In this document: piece after piece, positions 16,863 to 24,706 of the stretch | How positions within the stretch are numbered: the stretch's first letter is position 1 | Layout of the letters: every line of letters begins with the position of its first letter | Assembly: GCA_025057155.1 (NCBI GenBank) | Contig: JANWYD010000013.1 | Coordinates: 96,679-160,678 of the forward strand | Direction: 5' to 3' | Length of the DNA: 64,000 nt | Source of the DNA: Chloroflexaceae bacterium | GTDB taxonomy: Bacteria > Chloroflexota > Chloroflexia > Chloroflexales > Chloroflexaceae | The notes under the pieces: model-generated | Seen by the model: only the letters and a program-made list of their open reading frames with translations | The model's database searches: none | Told to the model about the DNA's origin: nothing | Program-made: the position numbers and the translations under genes

Positions 16863-17357
16863 ATGGCATGCCTCGATAAGCTTACCGCGTATTTGCGCGA
16901 CCAGCAGGTTGATTTTGTGCTCCAGCAGCACCCGCTGGCCTTCACCGCCCGGGAGGTCGCCGCCAGCGAGCACCTGCCCGAGTTCATGATGGCCAAGGTG
17001 GTCATTGTGATGGCTAACGAGTCGCCGATCATGTTGGTGTTGCCCGCGACGCACCATGTTGATATGGAGTTGCTCAGCGCAGCGCTGGGGGTCTATGATC
17101 TGCGTCTGGCCGAGGAACGGGAGCTTGCCCAGATCTTCCCCGATTGTCAGGTTGGCGCGATGCCGCCCTTCGGGAACCTGTATGGCGTTCCGGTCTACGT
17201 CGCTCCAGAACTGACGGCCCAGGAGCGCATCATCTTCCAGGCCGGCACGCATACTGAGACGATCGGGATGGCCTACGCCGACTTCGCGCGCCTGGCGCAG
17301 CCCAGGGTGGCCGACTTCGCCCGCCAGTTGCGCGAACTGGCCGCGCCTGAGTGGTAA
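16863..17357 (+). CDS. YbaK/EbsC-family aminoacyl-tRNA deacylase-like protein
   Basis: A 164-residue YbaK/ProX-domain protein. Family landmarks are HPLAFTAREVAASEHLPEFM at the N-terminus, the KVVIVMANESPIMLVLPATH core strand, and GAMPPFGNLYGVPVYVAPEL, the loop that lines the active site. Members deacylate mis-charged tRNAs (Cys- or Ala-tRNAPro), but this subgroup is not characterised well enough to assign the tRNA. ATG 16863 is preceded by GGAGG; the longer frame upstream has no similarity. Its stop at 17357 is followed 35 bases later by the AmrS gene, so the two are likely co-transcribed. Confidence 0.85.
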   Translation: MACLDKLTAYLRDQQVDFVLQQHPLAFTAREVAASEHLPEFMMAKVVIVMANESPIMLVLPATHHVDMELLSAALGVYDLRLAEERELAQIFPDCQVGAMPPFGNLYGVPVYVAPELTAQERIIFQAGTHTETIGMAYADFARLAQPRVADFARQLRELAAPEW

Positions 17358-17392
17358 AGAAGAACGGTTTCCCAGGCGTGAGGGGCCATACG

Positions 17393-18487
17393 ATGCCGGA
17401 ACGAACGTTTCTTGAGCCAGGCGTGATTGTCGGCGAGTGGTGGCATCGCCTGGACGATGGGCGCGTGCGGTGCGACCTGTGCCCTCGGGGCTGCGCCCTG
17501 CGGGAGGGGCAGCGGGGCTTTTGCTTCGTGCGCCAGGCCCGCAATGGTGGCATCGCCCTCACGAGCTACGGGCGCGCCTCGGGGTTCTGTGTTGACCCGA
17601 TCGAGAAGAAGCCGCTCTATCATTTTTACCCCGGCACCGCCGTGCTCTCGTTTGGCACTGTCGGCTGCAACCTGGGTTGCCGCTTCTGCCAGAACTGGAA
17701 CATCTCGAAGGCCCGCTCGCCGGATTGGCTCAGCGCCCGGGCCTCTCCTGGAGCCGTGGCCGATGCCGCGGTGGCCGCCGGGTGCCACAGCGTGGCCTTC
17801 ACCTACAATGACCCGGTGATTTTCGCCGAGTACGCCATTGATTGCGCTGAAGCGGCCCGCGCCCGCGGCCTGCGCACGGTGGCGGTGTCGGCCGGCTACA
17901 TCAGTCCCGCGGCCCGCGAAGCGTTCTTCGCCTCCATGGACGCCGCCAACATTGATCTCAAGGCCTTTGACGAAGACTTCTACCGCAAGATCTGCCTGGC
18001 TCACCTGGCGCCGGTCCTCGATACGCTGCGCTACATCCGTCATGAGACCGCGGTCTGGCTTGAAGTAACCAATTTGCTTATCCCTGGCTATAATGACGCT
18101 CCCGATCAGGTGGCCCGGCTGTGCGAGTGGTTTGTCGAGAACCTGGGGCCGGATGTGCCGCTGCACTTCAGCGCATTCCATCCCGACTACCGCATGCGCG
18201 ATGTGCCGCCCACCCCCGCGGCCACGCTGATCCGGGCGCGTGAACAGGCCCTGGCCGCGGGGTTGCGCTACGTCTACACCGGGAACGTCCGCAATCCCGC
18301 CGGAGAAGCGACGTACTGCGCCACGTGTGGCGCGCTGCTCATCGAGCGCGACTGGTACCGTCCTGGCCGCTGGAACCTCGACCGGCAGGGCCGCTGCAAG
18401 CAGTGCGGGGCCGCGCTTCCGGGGCGCTTCGAGCCGCAGCCGGGCCGCTGGGGACGGCGCATAGCTCCGGTGGAGATCCATGGTTAA
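17393..18487 (+). CDS. amrS: AmrS, radical SAM enzyme of the AmmeMemoRadiSam family
   Basis: A 364-residue radical SAM protein. An N-terminal cysteine set C-x2-C-x3-C-x9-C (C27, C30, C34, C44) precedes the cluster-binding CxxxCxxC at C92, C96 and C99 (VGCNLGCRFCQNWN). The barrel follows (FTYNDPVIFAEY; NIDLKAFDEDFY; LEVTNLLIPGYND). The C-terminus has two CxxC pairs (CATCG, CKQCG) resembling a zinc ribbon. It belongs to the family annotated with AMMECR1 and Memo proteins, whose pathway is not well established. Neither partner is in the window. A paralog lacking the cluster cysteines lies at 35208-36206. Confidence 0.9.
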   Translation: MPERTFLEPGVIVGEWWHRLDDGRVRCDLCPRGCALREGQRGFCFVRQARNGGIALTSYGRASGFCVDPIEKKPLYHFYPGTAVLSFGTVGCNLGCRFCQNWNISKARSPDWLSARASPGAVADAAVAAGCHSVAFTYNDPVIFAEYAIDCAEAARARGLRTVAVSAGYISPAAREAFFASMDAANIDLKAFDEDFYRKICLAHLAPVLDTLRYIRHETAVWLEVTNLLIPGYNDAPDQVARLCEWFVENLGPDVPLHFSAFHPDYRMRDVPPTPAATLIRAREQALAAGLRYVYTGNVRNPAGEATYCATCGALLIERDWYRPGRWNLDRQGRCKQCGAALPGRFEPQPGRWGRRIAPVEIHG

Positions 18488-18515
18488 AGCGTGTTGCGGA
18501 TCGGGGCGCTTCAGC

Positions 18516-18620
18516 TTGTGGAGGTGTAGAGATGTAGAGCTGTGGAGGTGAAACCCGGATCGTCAGGCGCATCCGGCTTTGCCGTTTCTCCACACCTCCA
18601 CACGTCCACACCTCCACACA
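18516..18620. repeat. Octamer inverted-arm repeat, copy 3
   Basis: The left arm 18516-18550 (GTGGAGGTGTAGAGATGTAG and onward) and right arm 18588-18620 (CTCCACACCTCCACACGTCC and onward) flank about 37 bases. It fills the gap between the convergent amrS and ABC ATPase genes. Confidence 0.85.
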
Positions 18621-18625
18621 ACCAC

Positions 18626-19957
18626 CTACCGCTCCCCCGCAGCAGCCGGTGTCGCCGCCTCGCGACCCTCCAGGAAGAAGACCCCCTCGGTGTCGTCGTA
18701 GGCAAAAAGTTCGGCGTAGCGCCCCCACTCGCTGGCGATGTCCAGTTGCCGTTCGGCCTCTTCGGGCGGGAAGTCGCGCTCCAGGGCGGTAAGCAGCACC
18801 TCCCAGCGCAGCGCCTGGTCGCCCGCGGCCTGGAGCATGCGCAGCATCCAGCGGAAGAAGGGCAGGCGCCGCAGGCGCGTGGCGAAGATCTCTTTGCGCG
18901 CCAGGATGCTGGCCTCGGCGAAGGCCTCACCCAGCGGCGTGAGGATGAGCGCCCCGCCCTCGACCCGCGCGAAGCCCAGCAATTCGGCTGCTTCCACCAG
19001 CGGCAGCAGATGGTCGAGATCCAGGCCCAGATCCTCGCGCAACTGGGCGATTTCGTCGCGCTCGTAGGGGGTGGCGTTGGTGTGCTCGAGCAGGCCGGCC
19101 AGCGCCGTCACCGTGGCCATAGGCAGCGCGCGGGTCTTGCCGGCCTGTCCCGGCTCGGTGCCGAACTCGACCTCTTCCGGCTGGGTCTGGCCCATCAGCA
19201 GGGCATAGACGCGGTTGACCAGGGCGACAAAGGCGTCGGATTTGCGGTCGCGGGGATGGGGCATATTCACCGTCACCTCGGCCACGATACGGCCCGGCCC
19301 CTTGTCCATCACCACGATCCGGTCGGCCATAAAGACCGCTTCTTCGATGTTGTGGCTGACCATCAGTACTGCGCGGATCTGCAACTGGCCGCCGGTCCAC
19401 AGTTCCAGCACCTCGCCGCGCAGGGTCTCGGCGCTCAACACATCGAGGGCGCTGAACGGCTCGTCGAGACAGAGCAGTTCCGGGTCCACGGCGAGGGCGC
19501 GAGCGATGCCGACTTTCTGGCGCATGCCGCCGGACAGCTCGCGCGGATAGGCTTGCTCGAAGCCGTCGAGACCGACCAGATCGATCAATTCGATGGCGCG
19601 GGCGCGGGCCGGTTCGGGGGCCACGCCGCGCGCCTGCAGGGCCACAGCCACGTTTTCTTCGACCGTCAGCCAGGGGAACAGGGCGAAGGTCTGGAAGACG
19701 ATGGTAGCTCTGGGGTTAACCCCGCGGAGGGGCTGGCCACGGTAGAGAACCGTACCCTCGCTTGGCTCGTTCAAGCCGGTGATGATCCGCAGCAGGGTGC
19801 TCTTGCCACAGCCCGAGGGACCGAGGAGGGCCACGAACTCGCCTTCGCGGATGCTCAGGTTAATGTTTTCCACAGCGGTAAAGCGTTTGTCGCCGCGCCC
19901 GTAGCGCTGGGCCACGCCACGCACTTCAACCAGCGCCGGGTTTCGAGAGGCGGTCAT
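18626..19957 (-). CDS. ABC transporter ATP-binding protein (NitT/TauT class) with C-terminal AAA-associated domain
   Basis: A 443-residue ATPase. Residues 1-260 are a standard ABC domain: Walker A LLGPSGCGKSTLLRI, Q-loop VFQTFALFPW, signature LSGGMRQKVGIARALA, Walker B LLCLDEPFSALD and H-loop MVSHN. The remaining 180 residues, rich in leucine and acidic residues, form the AAA-associated domain often fused to this transporter class. The start ATG 19957 has AAGGAG about nine bases upstream. It follows the duplicated permease gene by 17 bases, so the pair is an operon. The imported substrate is not known; anions such as nitrate, sulfonate or phosphonate are typical of the class. Confidence 0.9.
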   Translation of the reverse strand: MTASRNPALVEVRGVAQRYGRGDKRFTAVENINLSIREGEFVALLGPSGCGKSTLLRIITGLNEPSEGTVLYRGQPLRGVNPRATIVFQTFALFPWLTVEENVAVALQARGVAPEPARARAIELIDLVGLDGFEQAYPRELSGGMRQKVGIARALAVDPELLCLDEPFSALDVLSAETLRGEVLELWTGGQLQIRAVLMVSHNIEEAVFMADRIVVMDKGPGRIVAEVTVNMPHPRDRKSDAFVALVNRVYALLMGQTQPEEVEFGTEPGQAGKTRALPMATVTALAGLLEHTNATPYERDEIAQLREDLGLDLDHLLPLVEAAELLGFARVEGGALILTPLGEAFAEASILARKEIFATRLRRLPFFRWMLRMLQAAGDQALRWEVLLTALERDFPPEEAERQLDIASEWGRYAELFAYDDTEGVFFLEGREAATPAAAGER

Positions 19958-19974
19958 TCCTCGCTCCTTGTACG

Positions 19975-21696
19975 TCAATCCATGCGATAGGTCGTCTCGG
20001 CCAGCCGGTAGAGTCGTCGCCAGACCAGGCGGTTGATGGCTACTACAGTCAGTACCATAGCCAGGGTGGCCGCCAGCAGGCCCGGGTAGTCGCCAGTGGC
20101 AGTGGCGGAGGTGATCTGCGAGCCCACCCCCAGGGTCGTGTAGGTCTCGCCGCCGAACACCACGTACTCGGCGACGATGCTGGCGTTCCAGGCGCCGCCG
20201 CTGGCGGTGATCATGCCGGTGATCAGGTACGGAAAGAGGGCGGGCAGGATCAGGACGCGCCAGCGCATCCAGCCCGAGAGTTGCAGCAGGTCGCTGGTGT
20301 AGCGCAGATCCAGGGGCAGAGCGGCGGCGCCGGCGATGACGTTGAAAAGCAGGTACCACTGGGTACCGAGGAGCATCAGCAGCACCGCGGCCAGGTTCAG
20401 CCCGCCGGGAGCGGCGAGCAGAGCCAGCACCAGCACCGGGAAGAGGGCCGTGGCGGGGATCGAAGCGATAATCTGCACCAGCGGCTGCAACACCGCCGCT
20501 GCCCGTGGATGGGTGCCGATGTACACGCCGACCGGCACCGTCCAGAGCAAGGCAATGATCAGGGCAGCCGACACGCGCAGCATGGTTGCGCCGACTCCCA
20601 GGACAATGCTGAGCCACTGGGCAGGCGGCACCTGGAGCAGCAGCCGCCCGCCCAGGAACGCGCCGCCCAGCGCCAGCGCCAGGACAACTGCGATGAGCAG
20701 CCAGGTGAGGAGCGAGCGTTTCGGGGCGGCGGGGTTGGCGGTGCTTACAGGCGCGGGATTGCGGCTCAGCGTGCGGTCGAGGGCGGCATTGACCGGCTCC
20801 CACAGGCGCCCGATCAGTTGCGGGAAGGCCGCCCGCTGCAGCAGTTCGTAGAACCACGAATAGGTCGGCTCATCGCTCTCCACCTGCTCGAGCTTGAAGC
20901 GGTCGGCCCAGGCCAGCAACGGCCGCCAGACCAGTTGGTCGAGCGCCACGATCACTACCACCAGGGTCAGCAGGCCCCAGCCAATGGCGGCGATGTCGCC
21001 GGCATCGGCAGCGGTTTGCAGATAGGCCCCCAGGCCGGCCAGGCGAAAGTCGCGGTCGCCCAGGGTAAAGATCTCGGCGGCCATGAGGAAGAACCACCCG
21101 CCAGCCCAGCTCATCATACTGTTCCAGATCAGGCTCAGGGCGCCGAAGGGCAGTTCGGTGGTGGTAAAGCGGCGCCAGGGGGAAAAGCGAAAAATCGCGC
21201 TGGCTTCGCGCAGTTCGCCGGGCACGGTGGTGAGAGACTGGTACCAGGCAAAGGTCATGTTCCAGGCCTGGCTGGTGAAGATCAGCACAATCGCCGCAAG
21301 CTCCACAGCGACCCGTTCGGGCAGCACGGCGCTGAGGCTGAGCAGCACGACCGGAAGAAAGGAAAGAATGGGCACGCTCTGCAGCACATCGAGCAGCGGC
21401 AGCATCCAGCGTTCGGCCCGGGGATTGTACGCGGCAATGTAGCCGTAGGACAGCGTAAAGAGCAGCGAGAGGGTATAGGCCGCGGCCATGCGCCCCACCG
21501 AAAGCATCGCGTAGTAGGGCAGCGCAGTGGGCGACAGGCTGATCTCCGGGCCGCGCACCGCGGCGGGAGCGGTCCGCGCCAGCCACACTGCCAGGGCAAG
21601 CAGACTGGCGATGATCAGCAGGATCGCGAGGTCAGCGCCCGTGATACGGGGTCGGGGAGATGGGATAGGAGTAAAAACCCTGCGAGTTGCAGCCAT
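19975..21696 (-). CDS. ABC transporter permease, tandem-duplicated (COG4986-like)
   Basis: A 573-residue membrane protein in which two binding-protein-dependent permease modules are fused. Each half has several membrane segments and an EAA-like loop: the first around ELREASAIFRFSPWRRFTTT, the second around LRYTSDLLQLSGWMRWRVLI. A hydrophilic linker (about residues 270-340) joins them. This is the 'duplicated permease' type annotated as an anion transport system; such loci often lack a gene for a periplasmic binding protein, and none is present here. It is translated upstream of its ATPase. A repeat-containing, gene-free region follows upstream. Confidence 0.88.
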   Translation of the reverse strand: MAATRRVFTPIPSPRPRITGADLAILLIIASLLALAVWLARTAPAAVRGPEISLSPTALPYYAMLSVGRMAAAYTLSLLFTLSYGYIAAYNPRAERWMLPLLDVLQSVPILSFLPVVLLSLSAVLPERVAVELAAIVLIFTSQAWNMTFAWYQSLTTVPGELREASAIFRFSPWRRFTTTELPFGALSLIWNSMMSWAGGWFFLMAAEIFTLGDRDFRLAGLGAYLQTAADAGDIAAIGWGLLTLVVVIVALDQLVWRPLLAWADRFKLEQVESDEPTYSWFYELLQRAAFPQLIGRLWEPVNAALDRTLSRNPAPVSTANPAAPKRSLLTWLLIAVVLALALGGAFLGGRLLLQVPPAQWLSIVLGVGATMLRVSAALIIALLWTVPVGVYIGTHPRAAAVLQPLVQIIASIPATALFPVLVLALLAAPGGLNLAAVLLMLLGTQWYLLFNVIAGAAALPLDLRYTSDLLQLSGWMRWRVLILPALFPYLITGMITASGGAWNASIVAEYVVFGGETYTTLGVGSQITSATATGDYPGLLAATLAMVLTVVAINRLVWRRLYRLAETTYRMD

Positions 21697-21759
21697 GCCC
21701 TTCTCCAGAAATAGTGTGCTTGAGATAAGCGTGTTGAGGCGTCACTCCTCACCCTCCCC

Positions 21760-21861
21760 CTATTCGGGCCAGACCTGCAGCGCCGCGCGCACCTTGGCCC
21801 ACCGTTGGGAAGCGATCAGGTGGCGAATGGTCTCTACACTGGTCGTTGGAACCGTGGTCAT
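21760..21861 (-). pseudogene. Possible 5' fragment of a magnesium transporter gene (MgtE-like)
   Basis: A 33-residue frame, MTTVPTTSVETIRHLIASQR then WAKVRAALQVWPE and stop, has a plausible ribosome binding site (GAGGGAGCGG). It looks like the first helix of the N domain of MgtE-type magnesium transporters, after which the gene ends abruptly. Only a short helix supports this, so it could be chance. If correct, it is a truncated remnant. Confidence 0.3.
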
Positions 21862-22011
21862 GTTCCGCTCCCTCTACGCCTGCGACTGTCCTGGCCATCG
21901 CCCGCAGCGGATGCGTCAGACACGCGAGGCGCTGGCCGTCCTGACACCAACGCCTATTGCCCGGACTGCATGCCTACCGTCGCCAGGTCTCATCGGGACG
22001 CCATATTTTGC

Positions 22012-22045
22012 AATCCAAAATCCAAAATCTAAATTCCAAAATCGT
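22012..22045. repeat. CCAAAAT heptamer array, copy 1
   Basis: AATCCAAAATCCAAAATC followed by a slightly diverged AAATTCCAAAATC. Heptamer arrays of the same type occur at 33970, 39507, 52572 and 57924. Confidence 0.75.
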
Positions 22046-22089
22046 ATAACCCTCGCGGCAGCGCCACCTTACCTCACGGACCAGATGAA

Positions 22090-22382
22090 CAAAAACCCGG
22101 TGGGCCAGGCCCCACCGGGAACAACAACCGTCTGGCGCTCAGGCGTTTCAGCCGGCGCGCATAAGACCGGTGGAACTGGCCACGATTGCGGGCGATCCGC
22201 TACGCCGTTGACGTGGATGACTGCCGTCCATTCCCAGGCCTTAGGAAATGCTGGACCCCCTGTGACTGCACGAGCAGGACAGAGTATTTTCCTGGGAGAC
22301 GCGGGACCTGCCAGATCCTCCCAGGCGGCAAGGGGGTATCGGTCCGACGTTACGTAGAAGGGTTTCACAGGTGCTCGAACGC
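22090..22382 (-). ncRNA. Candidate structured noncoding RNA, about 290 nt
   Basis: On the minus strand a near-consensus promoter (TTGACA-17-TATACT, 22388-22416) directs a transcript that ends at a strong hairpin with a T-run (22091-22119). The sequence between has no convincing coding frame. It shows internal pairing: GGACC and ACCCCCT with AGGGGGTCC; CCTGGGAG with CTCCCAGG; and CTGT-CTGC with GCAG-ACAG around a four-base loop. These nest as a multi-branched domain. I could not match 6S, SRP, RNase P, tmRNA or common riboswitch motifs. It may be a trans-acting RNA or a leader whose downstream gene has decayed. Confidence 0.6.
22096..22119 (-). terminator. Intrinsic terminator of the candidate RNA
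   Basis: On the minus strand the stem CCCGGTGGG / CCCACCGGG around a short CCTGG-type loop is followed directly by TTTTTG, a classic intrinsic terminator. Confidence 0.8.
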
Positions 22383-22387
22383 GAGGA

Positions 22388-22416
22388 AGTATACTCGTAG
22401 ACCTCAGGAGTGTCAA
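22388..22416 (-). promoter_or_regulatory. Strong sigma-70-type promoter of the candidate RNA
   Basis: TTGACA at 22411-22416 (perfect -35), a 17-base spacer, and TATACT at 22388-22393 (5 of 6 to TATAAT) on the minus strand. Predicted start near 22382. It is the best promoter match I found in the window. Confidence 0.8.
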
Positions 22417-22589
22417 CCGTTATTTATGTGGGCAGGGCGTTCGTGCAAAGTTGCCGCCGAGGACGGGGAGAAACGCCAGGGTGAAACCCTGCGCACTCTC
22501 CGTAGCAAGCACGTTTTCGGTTACACACAAACATCATCTCGGCCAGCAGGGCATTGCATGGCATCTGCGCCCTCGGCGAAGCCCGCGCA

Positions 22590-22985
22590 TCAAGCGCCTC
22601 CTTCACCGACACTGCGTACAAAGATCCGTTCGAGGGCCACGCGCGGATCGGTACAGAGACCGGTGTGAACCGGTGAAGGCTGAATCACGGTACTGCGGGG
22701 GGCGGTAAGCCAGCGGAAGCGCTCGTAGTGGGGCAAAGCGCCGATGGGACCGGCGGCAAGGCCCCCGGCGCAGATTATCGGAATGTGCGCCAGTTGCACC
22801 TCCAGCAGTTCCAGATCCAGGGTCGGATCGAGCGTGCGGAGGCGGGCCGGGTCAAGGCGCAGGCGCGCTTCGAGGAAGCCATGCTGCCGGCAGAGGAGCA
22901 CCACGCCGACGTTAACGTATTCGCCGCGCTCGATGCGAGGCACCACGCGCATCAGGGCGTACTCAAAGACGCTGGTCGCGGGCAT
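22590..22985 (-). CDS. DUF3037 family protein
   Basis: A 131-residue member of the uncharacterised DUF3037 family. Conserved segments are FEYALMRVVPRIERGEYVNV, GVVLLCRQHGFLEARLRLD, ERFRWLTAPRSTVIQPSPVH and the TGLCTDP tail. ATG 22985 is chosen because GAGGAGG lies seven bases upstream; it lies inside the end of the HipA-like kinase gene, overlapping it by 23 bases, which indicates translational coupling. Function is unknown. The tight pairing with a HipA-like kinase suggests the two proteins act together. Confidence 0.88.
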   Translation of the reverse strand: MPATSVFEYALMRVVPRIERGEYVNVGVVLLCRQHGFLEARLRLDPARLRTLDPTLDLELLEVQLAHIPIICAGGLAAGPIGALPHYERFRWLTAPRSTVIQPSPVHTGLCTDPRVALERIFVRSVGEGGA

Positions 22986-23745
22986 GGATTGCCTCCTCGA
23001 CAAACAACCGCGGCGCGGACACTCGCGTCAGCAGGTATTCCACATAGGCCGCCCGGTGCTCTTCCAGGCTCTCGAAGGGGCCGTCACCCGCCAGCCAGGC
23101 ATCAGGCACCGCCGCTACCAGACGCTCCACCAGGGCGGGGGTGATTCGAGGAGCCAGCGCGGCATCGGCGGCGCGCAGATCGCCCGCCACGGGAAGCAGC
23201 ACGTGATTCTTGATCGCCGTGAAGCGACTCCTCGCCCGGTGGCGCCAGTCTTCCCAGGTATGGTGAACGATCAACGTCGCACCGTGATCTATCAAGTAGA
23301 GTTGCCGGTGCCAGAGGAGCATATTGGTATTCAGAGGCGTTCGATCCACATTGGTAACAAACGCATCGAACCAGACGATGCGCGCTGCCAGATCGGGCGC
23401 GACACTGGCGGCATTGAGCGCGTCGAAGGCCAGGGCGCCGGGCAGAAAATCCATTGCCAGGTTCAGCCCTCCACTGGCCCTGACGAGATCCTGGATCTCG
23501 CTATCGGGTTCGTTGTGTCCCAGGGTCGGATCGAGGTGCGCCAGAACGATTTCGGGCACCGGCAGGCCGAGGGCGCGGCCCAGCTCACCGGCGAGCAATT
23601 CGGCGATCAGGGCCTTGGGACCCTGGCCCGCGCCGCGAAACTTGAGCACATACAACCCGTCGTCGTCCGCTTCGACCAGGGCGGGCAACGAGCCGCCCTC
23701 ACGCAGCGGCGTCACATAGCGGGTGGCGATGATGGTACGGAGCAT
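22963..23745 (-). CDS. HipA-like kinase domain protein
   Basis: A 260-residue protein of the HipA-like kinase family. LYVLKFRGAGQGPKALIAEL carries the nucleotide-binding lysine, WFDAFVTNVDRTPLNTNMLL gives the catalytic Asp/Asn region, and YLIDHGATL supplies the metal-binding Asp. HipA itself phosphorylates glutamyl-tRNA synthetase and causes persistence, but this shorter subgroup lacks the HipA N-terminal subdomain and has no HipB-like repressor beside it. It overlaps DUF3037 by 23 bases and the upstream UDG gene by 34 bases, so all three form an operon. Target unknown. Confidence 0.85.
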   Translation of the reverse strand: MLRTIIATRYVTPLREGGSLPALVEADDDGLYVLKFRGAGQGPKALIAELLAGELGRALGLPVPEIVLAHLDPTLGHNEPDSEIQDLVRASGGLNLAMDFLPGALAFDALNAASVAPDLAARIVWFDAFVTNVDRTPLNTNMLLWHRQLYLIDHGATLIVHHTWEDWRHRARSRFTAIKNHVLLPVAGDLRAADAALAPRITPALVERLVAAVPDAWLAGDGPFESLEEHRAAYVEYLLTRVSAPRLFVEEAIHARDQRL

Positions 23746-24416
23746 CGGGGTGCTACCTCTTTATACGCCGCTCTCAGCCCGGCGGCGAACTGCCGCGCGC
23801 CGCCCTGGGCAGGGTGCCGCAGCCGGCGGTGCGGCACGCCGAGGATTGTCAGCGCCTCCGCCGCGACGCGGCCCAGGGCCACGATCGGCACTCCGGAGTA
23901 CAGGGCGCAGAAACGAGCCAGGAATGGCAAGCCCAGGGCGACCTCGCTCGCCCGCGGCGGGCGGTTGCTCCGCTCAATGCCGGGACGGTGCGGGTGCAGA
24001 GGATAGGCGTTCCAGCCTGCCGCGGCGAGACCGAGGGCCGCCAGCTCGCGGCAGACAATGGTCGCCGTCGGTTCGGCGCTGATGCGCCCATCATCGCCCG
24101 CCAGCGCCAGGCCCAGACCGGCTTCGAGGCGGCCCGGCGGCCAGCGTCCCTCCAGCAGCAGGCGCTCGCTGGTGAACGGCACCCCGGTGCGCCGGGCGCC
24201 GTTGTAGCCCGGCGCTTCGCCGACCAGCAGCAGGTCGGGCCGGCGCGCGAGCGCCGTCTCCAGCGCCAGGGCCAGATTGCGCCGGCGCGCGCCGTTCCCT
24301 GGCGGCCCGTCGCTGGCGTACATGTTCACCGCGTCAGCCGGGGCGGGCAGTGCGGCCAGATCGGCGATCAGCGCGGCGACTGAAGGAGTGAGCGCTTTGA
24401 GTTGGATGTCCATCAT
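23712..24416 (-). CDS. Uracil-DNA glycosylase superfamily protein
   Basis: A 234-residue protein of the UDG fold. LLLVGEAPGYNGARRTGVPF followed by TSE is the active-site loop of this subgroup, and HPAQGGARQFAAGL provides the second loop with the conserved His. Members excise uracil or related lesions, but this branch has not been assigned a substrate and may act differently. Two adjacent ATG codons (24416 and 24413) are both possible starts; the ribosome binding site is weak. It is first in the UDG/HipA-like/DUF3037 operon. Confidence 0.8.
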   Translation of the reverse strand: MMDIQLKALTPSVAALIADLAALPAPADAVNMYASDGPPGNGARRRNLALALETALARRPDLLLVGEAPGYNGARRTGVPFTSERLLLEGRWPPGRLEAGLGLALAGDDGRISAEPTATIVCRELAALGLAAAGWNAYPLHPHRPGIERSNRPPRASEVALGLPFLARFCALYSGVPIVALGRVAAEALTILGVPHRRLRHPAQGGARQFAAGLRAAYKEVAPRCSVPSSPPAM

Positions 24417-24451
24417 CAGCGCGGCCGTACCAATCCACCACAAAGATCGCA

Positions 24452-24643
24452 GTGGAGCTGTAGAGGTGTGGAGGTGTAGAGCTGTTCTTTCACCTTCACA
24501 GGATAGCGTTCATAATTACCGAACGCATTTGCACCGCAAAGGGCGCGGAGGAGCGCAAAGGCGCGCAAAAAGCTCATCCTCTGCATGCTCTAAGGTAAAT
24601 CTGAACACGTACGTTCATGCCTCCACACCTCTGCACCTCTACA
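24452..24643. repeat. Octamer inverted-arm repeat, copy 4
   Basis: The left arm 24452-24484 (GAGCTGTAGAGGTGTGGAGG and onward) and right arm 24619-24643 (CCTCCACACCTCTGCACCTC and onward) flank about 135 bases, and another dispersed repeat (24529-24610) sits inside. Confidence 0.85.
24529..24610. repeat. GCGCGGAGG-type dispersed repeat, copy 1
   Basis: Shares ordered blocks with 57685-57785: a GGGCGCGGAGG block, GCAAAGG, CAAAAAGCTCATCCT, CTCT and GGTAAATC(T/C)(G/A)AACAC. It sits between the arms of octamer copy 4. Confidence 0.75.
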
Positions 24644-24706
24644 GACCGGTCAGGTGGGACGGTGGAGCAAATCAGCACATCGGGGCGCCGGGATTTCGCG
24701 TGTACC

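Noticed and set aside
22090..22382. Known RNA: M-box, 6S, SRP, RNase P, tmRNA or cobalamin riboswitch
   Set aside because: The conserved motifs I know for these families are not present. A covariance search is still needed, so this is rejection by inspection only.
22069..22416. A 115-codon minus-strand frame over the candidate RNA
   Set aside because: Its start lies inside the -35 element of the promoter and it would read through the intrinsic terminator; it cannot be the product of that transcript.
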